This document shows, piece by piece, positions 1 to 8,505 of a DNA stretch of 64,000 nucleotides; positions within the stretch are counted from its first letter, which is position 1; each line of letters begins with the position of its first letter. The position numbers were made by a program, and so were the translations under genes. Source of the DNA: Streptomyces silvae (lineage in GTDB: Bacteria > Actinomycetota > Actinomycetes > Streptomycetales > Streptomycetaceae); the NCBI RefSeq assembly GCF_016745505.1, contig NZ_JAERUC010000204.1, positions 16,610-80,609 of the forward strand, read 5' to 3'. Below the pieces are notes generated by a model. It had not been told where the DNA came from. It made no database searches and saw nothing but the letters and a program-made list of their open reading frames with translations.

Positions 1-590
1 TGGGCGCGGAGCGGGCGGAGGCGCTCGATCTGGCCGTCCTGTTCCTGCTGGAGAAGCTGAACCCGGTCGAGCGCGCCGCGTACGTCCTGCGGGAAGCCTT
101 CGACTATCCGTACGGGCGGATCGCGGACATCCTGGAGACGAGTGAGGCCAACACCCGCCAACTGGTGAGCCGGGCACGGAAACACCTGGCCGCGGAGCGC
201 AGGGAGCCGGTCAGCTCCGACGCCCACCGGCGGCTGCTGGAGGTGTTCCTCGCGGCGGCGCGGACGGGCAGCCTGTCGGTGCTCGAGGACGTGCTCACCG
301 CGGACGTCGTCAGCCACTCCGACGGCGGAGGGGTGCGCGGCGCGTCCAGGATTCCGGTCATCGGGCGTACGCATGTGTCCAAGTACCTCGCGGCCTTCGC
401 CCCGCGCTTCTGGCCCGAGGCGGAGATCCGCCGGGTCGAGGCGAACGGCAGGCCGGCCGTCCTCGTCTCGGCCGGCGGCGAAGCCGTGGCGCTGCTGTCG
501 GTCGACGCGTCGGCCCGGGGCATCGAGCACATCATGTGGGTGATGAATCCCGCCAAGCTCGCTCCGTACGTGGATTCACTGGACAAGTGA
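1..590 (+). CDS. ECF41 / SigJ-type RNA polymerase sigma factor, 3' part
   Basis: The gene enters from the left edge; its reading frame starts at base 3. The visible part begins inside sigma region 4, with a helix-turn-helix reading YGRIADILETSEANTRQL. A SnoaL-like C-terminal extension of about 130 residues follows. That extension carries DGGG (DGGGVRG) and NPAKL, close to the DGGGK and NPDKL signatures known for ECF41 factors, in which the SnoaL-like domain modulates sigma activity. ECF41 genes usually sit beside a small carboxymuconolactone decarboxylase, oxidoreductase or epimerase gene; any such partner lies to the left, outside the window. The N-terminal core-binding region is not visible, so intactness cannot be judged. 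Confidence 0.9.
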   Translation, partial: GAERAEALDLAVLFLLEKLNPVERAAYVLREAFDYPYGRIADILETSEANTRQLVSRARKHLAAERREPVSSDAHRRLLEVFLAAARTGSLSVLEDVLTADVVSHSDGGGVRGASRIPVIGRTHVSKYLAAFAPRFWPEAEIRRVEANGRPAVLVSAGGEAVALLSVDASARGIEHIMWVMNPAKLAPYVDSLDK

Positions 591-608
591 GCGGCACGGC
601 CGCCCTGT

Positions 609-1253
609 TCACCCCTTCCGCATGCTCTCCAGCAGCGCTTCGATCACCCGGTCCGTCGACGCCGCCATGTCCACGGCCCCCGGGTCCAGCAGCCACTGGA
701 CCTGCAGGCCGTCCATGACGGCGACGATCGCGCCGGCGGCCCCCCTGACGTCCAGTTCCTCGCTGGTCTCCCCCTGTGCGCAGGCCTCCGTCAGGGCTTC
801 GGCCACGAGGTCGCGCAGACCGGCGTAGCGGTTGCGGAAGTACGACTGGGCGGGGTGGTCGTCGGTGACGCTCTCCGCCGACAGCACCGCGTAGAGCCTG
901 ATGATGCCCTCGCGCTCGGCGTTGCGGCGTGCCGTGTCCACCAGGTGCCGGAGGAACGCCAGGCCGCGGGGGCGCTCCGGGCCGAGGTCGGCGATGTCGG
1001 TGGCGTCGCGCAGGTCGAGGACCTCGGTCAGCAGGTTGGCCTTGGAGTGGAAGTAGTGCAGGACCCCGGCCTGGGTCAGGCCCGCGCGGTCGGCTATCTC
1101 GGCCAGGGACGCCTTGCCGTAGCCACGGGCCGCGAAGGTCTCCATGGCGATCCCGAGGATCTCGTCGTGGCGCTCCTGGGCGGCGGGGCTGCGTTCACGG
1201 CGGCCGGTGCGGCCGGCCCGGGGTGCGGTCGGTGCCGCCTTGTCGGTGCTCAC
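609..1253 (-). CDS. TetR/AcrR family transcriptional regulator
   Basis: A 214-residue repressor-type protein. The N-terminal HTH reads IADRAGLTQAGVLHYFHSK, followed by a helical ligand-binding and dimerisation half. The GTG at 1253 (VSTDKAAP) is chosen because the codons upstream are rich in Arg and Phe and not TetR-like. An alternative GTG at 1301 would begin within a few bases of the palindromic operator at 1307-1335 and would imply a leaderless message. The operator lies directly upstream, so autoregulation is likely. It may also control the secreted glycosidase transcribed divergently from 1520. The ligand is unknown. Confidence 0.9.
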   Translation of the reverse strand: MSTDKAAPTAPRAGRTGRRERSPAAQERHDEILGIAMETFAARGYGKASLAEIADRAGLTQAGVLHYFHSKANLLTEVLDLRDATDIADLGPERPRGLAFLRHLVDTARRNAEREGIIRLYAVLSAESVTDDHPAQSYFRNRYAGLRDLVAEALTEACAQGETSEELDVRGAAGAIVAVMDGLQVQWLLDPGAVDMAASTDRVIEALLESMRKG

Positions 1254-1306
1254 CCGGCGGAGTCTAGGGCGGACCCGGTCCCCGTAGAAGAAGTTGTGCA
1301 CACCTA

Positions 1307-1335
1307 CTTACTAAGTACTCAGTAAGCGTGCTTAC
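1307..1335. promoter_or_regulatory. Overlapping palindromes, probable TetR operator
   Basis: Bases 1307-1326 form a 20-bp inverted repeat (cttactaagt/actcagtaag) whose half-sites match at 9 of 10 positions. A second, perfect 14-bp palindrome, gtaagcgtgcttac, overlaps it at 1322-1335. The pair sits between the divergent TetR and GH30 genes, where an autoregulatory operator is expected. The assignment to the adjacent TetR protein is inferred from position and symmetry. Confidence 0.7.
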
Positions 1336-1519
1336 ATGCCGCCCATGACGTCCCTGACTCGGCATGTACAGGACGAAGAATTGGCCCCGGGCGGGGCCCG
1401 TCCGGGACGTCACGCGCCCCACCGCGGAGATCGCGACCTCCGACGTCAACCACCCGTGAGATGAAAGGAGTTCGCGGCACAGCCCGTACGCGCCCCACCG
1501 CAGTCGAAGGAGCCGCACC

Positions 1520-2962
1520 ATGAGAGCACACGCACGCACCCGTACCCGTACGAGAGCCATGAGGACGGCGGTCACCGCGGCCGCCCTCGCCCTCACCGGC
1601 ACGGGCCTGACCTACGCCGCCCACGGCGCTCCCCCCACCCCGGCGGCCGCCGACACCGCCCATGTGTGGATCACCACGCCGGACGGCAGCAGCAGGCTCG
1701 CGGACGCCGGAACCACGCCGTTCACCGGCAGCCCGCAGTCGACGGACATCACGATCGACCCGTCCGCCACCGGCCAGCGGTTCACCGGTGCGGGTGCCTC
1801 GGTGACGGAGGCCTCGGCCCATCTGATCCAGCAGCTTCCGGCCGGGACGAGGGACTCCCTGCTCGCCTCGCTCTTCTCCCGGGACGGCGACGGCATCGGC
1901 CTGAACTACCTGCGCCAGCCGCTCGGCAGCAGCGACTTCAACGCCGACGGGCCCTTCACGACGTACGAGGACACCCAAGGGGCGTTCTCCATCGACCGCG
2001 ACAAGCAGGAGACCATCCCCGTCGTCAAGCAGGCCCAGGCGGTCAACCCCTCGATCCGCTTCATGGGAACGCCCTGGTCCGCCCCGGCCTGGATGAAGAC
2101 CGGCAACGACCTCAAGGGCGGCAAGCTCGACCCCGCGCACTACCAGGACTACGCCGACTACCTGGTCAAGGCGGTCAAGGCGTACGACGCGGAGGGGATC
2201 GAGCTCACCGACCTCACCACGCAGAACGAGCCGGAGCTGGAGACGAGTTACCCCTCCATGTCGATGTCCTCCTCCGAGCAGGCGGACATCCTGAAGGTCC
2301 TGGACCGGACCCTCACGGCGAACGGTCTGGACACCAACCTCCTGGCCTACGACCACAACTGGGACCACCCGGACTACCCCCTGGACGTCTTCGGCCGGAC
2401 GTCCGGCATGTCCCGGCTGATCGGCGCCGCCTTCCACTGCTACGGGGGCACCCCGGAGGCCCAGCAGCAGATCCGCGACGCGGGTAAGCGCGTCTTCTTC
2501 ACGGAGTGCTCGGGCACCGACTCGGAGAACCCCGCCGACACCTTCAAGGACACCCTGAAGTGGCACGCCGAGAACCTGGTCGTGCGGAACATGCGCTCCG
2601 GCGGCGAGACCGTCGTGGACTGGAACCTGGCGCTCGACCCGAACGGCGGCCCGCACCAAGGCAATTGCTCGACCCGCTGCAACGGCGTGGTCGAGATCGC
2701 GGGCGGTGACGTCACACTCAACGCCGAGTACTACACCCTCGGCCACCTGTCGAAGTTCGTGGACGTGGGCGCGAGCCGCATCGGCTCCACGGGCGACGGC
2801 ACGATCCAGAACGTCGCCTTCCAGAACCCGGACGGCGAACGCGTCCTGTACGCCGTGAACACGGGCTCCTCCGCCCAGCCGTTCTCGGTCACGGACGACG
2901 GCCGCTCACTGACGTACACCCTGCCCGCGGGCGCGGTGGCCACGTTCACCTGGCAGCCCTGA
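1520..2962 (+). CDS. Secreted GH30-family glycoside hydrolase (glucosylceramidase-like)
   Basis: A 480-residue exported enzyme. An Arg-rich n-region and hydrophobic stretch form a signal peptide, with likely cleavage near AAAD around residue 44. The rest is a TIM-barrel plus small beta domain of the GH30 O-glycosyl hydrolase family. The proposed acid/base is Glu237 in TQNEPE and the nucleophile Glu329 in FFTECSG, the usual GH30 pair. The family includes glucosylceramidases, beta-1,6-glucanases and xylanases; the exact substrate cannot be read here. An AAGGAG ribosome binding site lies about 9 bases before ATG. The gene is divergent from the TetR gene and followed by a strong hairpin before the next secreted hydrolase. 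Confidence 0.9.
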   Translation: MRAHARTRTRTRAMRTAVTAAALALTGTGLTYAAHGAPPTPAAADTAHVWITTPDGSSRLADAGTTPFTGSPQSTDITIDPSATGQRFTGAGASVTEASAHLIQQLPAGTRDSLLASLFSRDGDGIGLNYLRQPLGSSDFNADGPFTTYEDTQGAFSIDRDKQETIPVVKQAQAVNPSIRFMGTPWSAPAWMKTGNDLKGGKLDPAHYQDYADYLVKAVKAYDAEGIELTDLTTQNEPELETSYPSMSMSSSEQADILKVLDRTLTANGLDTNLLAYDHNWDHPDYPLDVFGRTSGMSRLIGAAFHCYGGTPEAQQQIRDAGKRVFFTECSGTDSENPADTFKDTLKWHAENLVVRNMRSGGETVVDWNLALDPNGGPHQGNCSTRCNGVVEIAGGDVTLNAEYYTLGHLSKFVDVGASRIGSTGDGTIQNVAFQNPDGERVLYAVNTGSSAQPFSVTDDGRSLTYTLPAGAVATFTWQP

Positions 2963-2973
2963 CCCACCCGATC

Positions 2974-3030
2974 GGGGCCCGCCCGTCCCGACGCCGCCCG
3001 GTAGGCCGCTCCGCCGGGCGGGCGGGCCCC
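2974..3030 (+). terminator. GC-rich hairpin terminator between GH30 and SGNH genes
   Basis: A perfect 12-bp stem (ggggcccgcccg at 2974-2985 pairing with 3019-3030) encloses a 33-base loop, starting 12 bases after the GH30 stop. It has no U-tract, as is common in Streptomyces. It probably ends or attenuates the GH30 transcript. Confidence 0.6.
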
Positions 3031-3064
3031 ACCGTCCGCCCCACCCCACCCCGAAGGAGCACCC

Positions 3065-4336
3065 ATGTCCCGAGCCCCGTGGGCACTGATCCTCGCCGCC
3101 GCTCTGACCTGCACCGCGACCGCCGCAGCAGCCGGGGCGCAGGAATCCCGCGCACCTCACACCTCTCCCCGCACCGCCTGGCACACCTCGTGGGCCAACC
3201 CTCCGCACGGCCTGGCCCCCACTCCCCTGCGCGATCAGTCGGTCCGGATGATCAGCCATCTCAGCCAGGGCGGGGACGCTCTGCGGATCCGGGTGCAGAA
3301 CACCTTCGGCACGAGCCCGCTGACCCTGGACGCGGCCACGGTCGCGCCGAGCAGCGGCAAGGACGCGGCGCTGGCGGGCGAACCCAGAACGGTCACCTTC
3401 GACGGGCGGAGAAAGGTGACCGTCCCGGCGGGAGGTGAGGTCTGGAGCGACACGGTGGCCATGACGACCCGGGCGCAGGGGGATGTGGCGGTGTCGCTCG
3501 CGGTGTCGGGCGAGGCGGGCGCGGGCCGCCACGAGGCGGCCTTCCGCACCAACTACCTCTCCGCGCCGGGGTCCGGCGACCGCACCGCCGACGAGAGCGG
3601 AACGGCGTACACCGAGAAGGTCGAGTCGACCTATCTGGTCAGCGCGGTGGACGTACGCAACAAGAAGCTCGCGGGCACACTCGTCGCCTACGGCAGCTCC
3701 GTGGTGGACGGCACCGGAAGCACGGACTGCGGGCCCGGCTGCACCGAGCTGGGCAACAACCGGCGCTGGACCGACGACCTGGCCCGGCGGGCCGACCAGG
3801 AGCTGCCCAGTGACCGGCGGTTCGCCGTCGCCAACGCCGGCATCATCGGCACCACCAGTTACGCGGACTGCCCCGGCACCCCCGAGCAGTTCCGCGGCCT
3901 GGACTCGCTGGCCCGCCTCGAACGGGACGTGCTGTCCCTGCACGGGGTGCGTGGCGTGCTCTTCTACTACGGGACCAACGACCTCGCCGCGGGATGCGAC
4001 GCCACGCAGATCCTCGGCAGCTACCGCGAGACGTTCGCACGCCTGCACGCGGCCGGGATCAAGGTGTACGTCACTCCGATAACCCCGCGCCCCGGCTACA
4101 GCGACACCGCGAACCGGGAACGGCACACGGTGGCCGGCTTCGTGAGGAAGGGGAGCGACTGCTCCGGCACCTGCGACGGCGTACTCGACTTCGACCAGGT
4201 GCTGAAGGATCCGGTGAAGCCCAACAGCATCGACCCGGCCTACGACACCGGTGACGGGGTGCACGTCAACGTGGCCGGCCAGCAGGCGCTCGCGGACTTC
4301 GTCTCGCTGCCCATGGTCACGGGGCAGACCCACTGA
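3065..4336 (+). CDS. Secreted SGNH/GDSL-family hydrolase
   Basis: A 423-residue protein with a signal peptide at residues 1-26 (ILAAALTCTATAAAAGA). The N-terminal half is beta-rich, from TAWHTSWANPP onwards. The C-terminal half is an SGNH hydrolase: the nucleophile block reads AYGSSVVDG, block III is YYGTNDL, and block V is DGVHVN with the catalytic Asp/His. This architecture is common in Streptomyces GDSL esterases acting on polysaccharide acetyl esters or lipids. AAGGAG lies just before ATG. It shares strand and secretion with the preceding GH30 enzyme, so the two may attack one substrate, though a hairpin separates them. Confidence 0.9.
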   Translation: MSRAPWALILAAALTCTATAAAAGAQESRAPHTSPRTAWHTSWANPPHGLAPTPLRDQSVRMISHLSQGGDALRIRVQNTFGTSPLTLDAATVAPSSGKDAALAGEPRTVTFDGRRKVTVPAGGEVWSDTVAMTTRAQGDVAVSLAVSGEAGAGRHEAAFRTNYLSAPGSGDRTADESGTAYTEKVESTYLVSAVDVRNKKLAGTLVAYGSSVVDGTGSTDCGPGCTELGNNRRWTDDLARRADQELPSDRRFAVANAGIIGTTSYADCPGTPEQFRGLDSLARLERDVLSLHGVRGVLFYYGTNDLAAGCDATQILGSYRETFARLHAAGIKVYVTPITPRPGYSDTANRERHTVAGFVRKGSDCSGTCDGVLDFDQVLKDPVKPNSIDPAYDTGDGVHVNVAGQQALADFVSLPMVTGQTH

Positions 4337-4397
4337 GCCGAGGGCGTGTTCGGGTAATGCCTCGACACCGGCTCCGCGCTGGGTGAAACTACCGGCG

Positions 4398-4913
4398 ATG
4401 ACTCGACGAACCGACACGCCTCCCACGTGGGACGAGCGTACGCAGCTGGCCACCTTCCTGGACTACGCCCGTGACACGGCACGAGCCAAGTGTGAGGGTG
4501 TGTCCGCGGAGGACGCCCGCAAGGCCCCCCTGCCCGACTCCCCCCTGATGACCCTGTGCGGGCTGATCAACCATCTGCGCTGGGTCGAGAACTACTGGCT
4601 CCAGGTGATGTTCCTGGGAGAGAAGCAGGTGGGGCCGCTCACGGAGGCGACCGACAACGACCCCGACCCCGAGATGCGGCTGGCCACCGAGATCCCGTTG
4701 CCGCAGCTCCTCGCGGAGTACGAGGAGCAGTGCGCCCGCTACCGCCGCCTGGTGGCCGAGACCGACCTGGACACCAAGGCGGTGCACCCCCTCGGCGACG
4801 GCCGCCACGTGGACCTCCGCTGGGTGATCCTCCACCTCATCGAGGAGACGTCGCGCCACAACGGCCACCTGGACATCGTCCGTGAGCTCGTCGACGGGCG
4901 CACCGGCGTCTGA
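4398..4913 (+). CDS. DinB/DUF664-family four-helix protein
   Basis: A 171-residue protein beginning MTRRTDTPPTWDERTQL. The spacing of LINHLRWVENYWL and HLIEETSRHNGHLDIVRE is that of DinB/DUF664 proteins, in which three histidines bind a metal. Many actinobacterial members are thought to be thiol-S-transferases using mycothiol, but no substrate is evident here. The ATG at 4398 was chosen because translation upstream of it is not DinB-like. It ends convergently with the lyase gene. Confidence 0.85.
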   Translation: MTRRTDTPPTWDERTQLATFLDYARDTARAKCEGVSAEDARKAPLPDSPLMTLCGLINHLRWVENYWLQVMFLGEKQVGPLTEATDNDPDPEMRLATEIPLPQLLAEYEEQCARYRRLVAETDLDTKAVHPLGDGRHVDLRWVILHLIEETSRHNGHLDIVRELVDGRTGV

Positions 4914-5010
4914 ACGGAACCGGCACAAGCATCCCGCCCCGGGAGCGCACGGGTCCCTCACCGGACCGGCGCTGCCGGGGCGCTCGTGCGGGACGGCCGC
5001 ACTCCGCCGC

Positions 5011-6573
5011 TCAGCGGACCTCCCTGACCGCACCCCGGCCGTCGAACGCCGCTCCGCTCCCGGATCCGAGTCCCAGCCACAGCTCGGTGAACCGGTCGAG
5101 CAGTCCGGCCGCCGCCGTCACATCGTCCGTCAACGGCCGGTCGGCCAGCTCCGCTTCGAGCACCGCGTCCGCCAGTTCGAAGGCGCGGCCGACGGGCAGC
5201 CCGGGGTCGAGCCGCATGTCGCGCTGGCGCAGCGCACGGACCGCGGCGACGAGTTCACAGCCCACGACGAGCCGGTAGGCCTCGCAGGCCCGCAGGGTCT
5301 GGCGCGCCGCCAGCGAGGCGAAGCTGGCCTGCTCCTCGACGCCCCGCGAGAGCACGGCGTGGCCGAGCGACGCGGGCGCGGAGAAGGCCCGCAGGTCGCC
5401 GAGCGCCGCCCCGGCCGCGTATTCGAGGATCATCACGCCCGAGGACGCCGGTTCGCCGTCCGCGAGGAAGGGCCGCAGACGGGTGAAGCCCGGTTCGTTC
5501 AGCGACGAGAGGCGCGAGGTCGACAGGCGCGCCACCTGCGAGACGGCGAGCCTGAAGTGGTCGAGGGAGAGGGCGAGTTGGGCGAGGTAGAAACCGCCGT
5601 GATGGTAGGCGGCCATGTCGTCCGCCGAGATCAGCGGATTCTCGGCCGCCGCGTTCATCTCGACCGTGAGGACGTCCTCCAGCGCGTCCGCCGCGTCGTG
5701 CGCGGGCCCGTGGATCTGCGGAAGGCAGCGGAAGCCGTACGGGTCCTGGATCCGGCCGAGCGGCGGCGTGGGGCGGTCGGGCGCGCCGAGCAGCAGCCGC
5801 ATGCGTTCCGCGACGGCATACGAACCGGCGTGCCGTCGCGCCTGGTGCACGGGCAGCGCGTACGCCTCGTACGAACCGTCGATCGCCATGAGGGAGAGCG
5901 CGGCCACGACCTGGGTGGCGGCGATCAGCCCACGGAGCTCGTGCACCGCAAGCGCCGACTGGCCGAGGGTGAGGGCGTTGCTGCTGATCAGGGCGAGCGC
6001 GTCGTTGTTGTCGAGGGGCTGGGGATCCGGCGCGGCCCCGGCCCCCTGCCAGGGGTGTTCGCCCGCCAGCGCGAGGCCCATCTGCGCGAGCGCGGCGATG
6101 TCGCCGGTGCCCACCGATCCGAACTCGTGGACCTTCGGGTAGGCGCCCGTCTCCAGGGCCTCGCAGAGCGCCGTGACGACGGTCGGGCGCAGGCCGGCCC
6201 CGCCCGCGAGCAGCTGGTTGGCGCGGACCGCGAGCATGGCCCGCACCTGCCGCGCGGGCAGCTCCTCGCCGATCGCTCCGGCGTGGCTGCGGAGCAGCCG
6301 AAGGCCGTGGTCGGCGGCCGCCTCCGTCGGCACGGACTCATTCCGGTTAGCACCCACGCCGGTGGATCGGCCGTAGACGCGGCCCCATGAGGCGATCTCC
6401 CGCGCGGCGACCCAGGAGGCCTCCACGCGCTTCATCCCGTCTGCCGCCGGAACGGGCCTGGCGGCGGATTCGGCCATGCGTACGACATCTGCGACCATCA
6501 GTCCGCGACCGTCGAGGGCGACGACCGCGCCGTTGTCGTCGACCACCGTGTTCACCATACGAGACGACATCAC
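5011..6573 (-). CDS. MIO-less aromatic amino acid lyase homologue (ergothionase-like candidate)
   Basis: A 520-residue protein of the histidine/phenylalanine ammonia-lyase fold. Recognisable blocks are the active-site Tyr67 loop (YGRSTGVGANRN), LALISSNALTLGQ, QDPYGFRCLPQ (family Tyr and Arg), HHGGFYLAQL and a Glu-rich C-terminal half. The Ala-Ser-Gly that cyclises to the MIO electrophile is missing: residues 152-158 read GSVGTGD where active ammonia-lyases have GSVGASGD, one residue longer. The bases at 6097-6117 confirm this. Known MIO-less homologues include ergothionase, which eliminates trimethylamine from ergothioneine. The divergent neighbour is a quaternary-amine ABC transporter, which supports a betaine substrate. 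GAGGAGG lies 9 bases before the GTG at 6573; ATG at 6570 is an alternative start. Confidence 0.8.
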   Translation of the reverse strand: MMSSRMVNTVVDDNGAVVALDGRGLMVADVVRMAESAARPVPAADGMKRVEASWVAAREIASWGRVYGRSTGVGANRNESVPTEAAADHGLRLLRSHAGAIGEELPARQVRAMLAVRANQLLAGGAGLRPTVVTALCEALETGAYPKVHEFGSVGTGDIAALAQMGLALAGEHPWQGAGAAPDPQPLDNNDALALISSNALTLGQSALAVHELRGLIAATQVVAALSLMAIDGSYEAYALPVHQARRHAGSYAVAERMRLLLGAPDRPTPPLGRIQDPYGFRCLPQIHGPAHDAADALEDVLTVEMNAAAENPLISADDMAAYHHGGFYLAQLALSLDHFRLAVSQVARLSTSRLSSLNEPGFTRLRPFLADGEPASSGVMILEYAAGAALGDLRAFSAPASLGHAVLSRGVEEQASFASLAARQTLRACEAYRLVVGCELVAAVRALRQRDMRLDPGLPVGRAFELADAVLEAELADRPLTDDVTAAAGLLDRFTELWLGLGSGSGAAFDGRGAVREVR

Positions 6574-6721
6574 TCGTAAATCCTCCTCAATCAGGCGCCT
6601 CGTCTTGCCCTGCGACCGCTCGTAACCAGGGATTTACGCCTGAGCGGCGACCACCTATTGACAACCTATTCAGTCACCGAGAACTCTGCATGATGATATG
6701 CAGCCGGGCAAGGGACTCCTC
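6574..6721. promoter_or_regulatory. Divergent promoter region of lyase and ABC transporter
   Basis: The 148-base gap holds ribosome binding sites for both directions and a TTGACA hexamer at 6658-6663 facing the transporter. No convincing -10 element follows at 17-18 bases, so the promoter is only suggested. Shared control of the lyase and transporter is likely from the geometry. Confidence 0.45.
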
Positions 6722-7855
6722 ATGATCCAATTCGATACGGTCCACAAGCGCTTCCCGAACGGCACAACCGCGGTGCACGACCTGACCCTTGAGATGCCGG
6801 AAGGAGGCGTGACCGTCCTCGTCGGATCTTCCGGTTGCGGCAAGACGACGACGCTCCGCATGATCAACCGGATGGTCGACCCCACCTCCGGGACGATCAG
6901 GGTCAACGGCCGGGACGTCCTGGAACAGGACGCGGCCGAGCTGCGCCGCTCCATCGGCTATGTGATCCAGCAGTCCGGACTCTTCCCGCACCGCACCGTC
7001 CTGGACAACATCGCGACCGTTCCGCTTCTGCTCGGCTGGGGCCGCAGGAAGGCGCGGGCGCGGGCGTCGGAACTCCTGGAGACGGTCGGCCTCTCCGCCG
7101 ACGCCGGGAAGCGCTACCCCCATCAGCTCTCCGGCGGCCAGCAGCAGCGCGTCGGCGTGGCCCGGGCGCTCGCCGCGGACCCGCCCGTGCTCCTGATGGA
7201 CGAGCCCTTCGGCGCCGTCGACCCGGTCGTCCGCACCCAGCTCCAGGACGAACTACTCCGCCTCCAGCGGGAGTTGAACAAGACCATCGTCTTCGTCACG
7301 CATGACATCGACGAGGCCGTACGGCTGGGCGACCGCATAGCCGTCTTCCGCACCGGCGGCCATCTCGTCCAGTGCGACGGCCCCGCCGAACTCCTGGCCC
7401 GCCCCGCCGACGCGTTCGTGGCCGACTTCCTCGGCGCGGAGCGCGGACTGAAGCTGCTGTCCCTGACGACGCTCGCGGAGGTCCCCCAGGGGCCCGCACC
7501 CGAGGGCACCCGCTGGGAGCTGACCCTCGACGCCGCCCGCAAGCCGCTGGCCTGGCGCGACACGGAGACCGACGCGGAGACCCCGGTCCGGGCGCTGCGG
7601 GACACGGACTCGCTGCTCTCCGCGCTCAACGAGTCCATAGCCGCGCCGAGCGGACTGGTCGCGCGGGTCGACGCGGACGGCCACCTCACGGGCGTGACGT
7701 CACGCGAGGACATCCACGACCGCGCGGGACACGTACACGCGGGACACCTGCACGCCGGACAGGCAGACGCAGGACCCACAGACGCAGGAACCGCAGACAC
7801 AGGAACCGCGGACGCAGGGCACCCGCACGGCGAGGAAAGCACGGTGACCGCATGA
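6722..7855 (+). CDS. Quaternary-amine ABC transporter ATPase (OpuCA/ProV-like)
   Basis: A 377-residue ATPase that powers import. It shows Walker A GSSGCGKTT, Q-loop IQQSGLFPH, signature LSGGQQQRVGVARAL, Walker B LLMDEPFGAVD and the H-loop THDIDEA. A C-terminal CBS-like region follows, as in OpuCA/ProV proteins. The last 45 or so residues are an odd His/Ala/Gly-rich repeat tail. ATG 6722 is preceded by AAGGGA with good spacing and gives the usual MIQFDTVHKRFPNG start; an in-frame ATG at 6698 is less well placed. It overlaps the permease gene by ATGA. The neighbouring lyase suggests ergothioneine or another betaine as cargo, rather than or in addition to an osmolyte. Confidence 0.92.
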   Translation: MIQFDTVHKRFPNGTTAVHDLTLEMPEGGVTVLVGSSGCGKTTTLRMINRMVDPTSGTIRVNGRDVLEQDAAELRRSIGYVIQQSGLFPHRTVLDNIATVPLLLGWGRRKARARASELLETVGLSADAGKRYPHQLSGGQQQRVGVARALAADPPVLLMDEPFGAVDPVVRTQLQDELLRLQRELNKTIVFVTHDIDEAVRLGDRIAVFRTGGHLVQCDGPAELLARPADAFVADFLGAERGLKLLSLTTLAEVPQGPAPEGTRWELTLDAARKPLAWRDTETDAETPVRALRDTDSLLSALNESIAAPSGLVARVDADGHLTGVTSREDIHDRAGHVHAGHLHAGQADAGPTDAGTADTGTADAGHPHGEESTVTA

Positions 7856-8502
7856 CCGTCGAATGGTCGTGGATATCCGACCACACCGGTGATCTCACCG
7901 CCCTGTCCCTCTCCCACCTCCAGGCCGCCCTCACCGCCGTACTCCTCGGCCTGGTGATCTCACTTCCCCTGGCGGTGGTCGCGCACCGTGTACGACCGCT
8001 GCGCGGACTCCTCCTCGGCCTGTCGAACGTCCTGTTCACCATCCCGTCCATCGCGGTGTTCGTACTCCTCCTTCCGGTCAGCGGACTCACCCGCACCACC
8101 ACCGTCATCGGGCTGACGATCTACACGCTCGTCGTGCTCCTGCGGAACACCGTCGAGGGCCTGGACTCGGTCCCCGCCAGGACCAAGGAAGCCGCGAAGG
8201 CCATGGGCACCCGGCCGCTGCGCACCCTGCTCACCGTCGAACTGCCCCTCGCCCTCCCCGTGATCATGGCGGGCGTACGGATCGCGACGGTGATGGCCAT
8301 CTCGCTCGTCTCCGTGGCCACGTACATCGGCGACGGCGGGCTGGGTCAGCTCTTCACCGACGGGTTCCAGCGCAACTTCCCCACCCCCGTCATCGTCGGC
8401 GTCGTCCTGACCCTGCTCCTCGCGCTCGTCGCGGACGCCCTGCTCGTCACCCTCCAGTACGTCCTGACGCCCTGGACCCGCCGGCAGAAGCAGGGGGCCT
8501 GA
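7852..8502 (+). CDS. Quaternary-amine ABC transporter permease (OpuCB-like), first
   Basis: A 216-residue integral membrane protein with about six hydrophobic segments. It has the ABC permease coupling loop EAAKAMGTRPLRTLLTVELPLALP, in which the EAA motif contacts the ATPase. The start overlaps the ATPase stop by four bases (ATGA), so translation is coupled. The next permease begins three bases after its stop. The operon order ATPase-permease-permease-binding protein resembles Bacillus OpuC-type betaine/choline importers with two permease subunits. Confidence 0.92.
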   Translation: MTVEWSWISDHTGDLTALSLSHLQAALTAVLLGLVISLPLAVVAHRVRPLRGLLLGLSNVLFTIPSIAVFVLLLPVSGLTRTTTVIGLTIYTLVVLLRNTVEGLDSVPARTKEAAKAMGTRPLRTLLTVELPLALPVIMAGVRIATVMAISLVSVATYIGDGGLGQLFTDGFQRNFPTPVIVGVVLTLLLALVADALLVTLQYVLTPWTRRQKQGA

Positions 8503-8505
8503 ACC

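Noticed and set aside
1520..4336. Treating GH30 and SGNH genes as one transcript
   Set aside because: A perfect 12-bp GC hairpin lies between them, so independent or attenuated transcription is more likely.
4882..6390. Plus-strand open frame across the lyase gene
   Set aside because: The minus-strand product matches the aromatic amino acid lyase fold along its length; the plus frame has no homology-like features.
5011..6573. Ordinary HutH (histidine ammonia-lyase) annotation for the lyase
   Set aside because: The MIO-forming Ala-Ser-Gly is absent in the DNA itself, and no hut genes are near.
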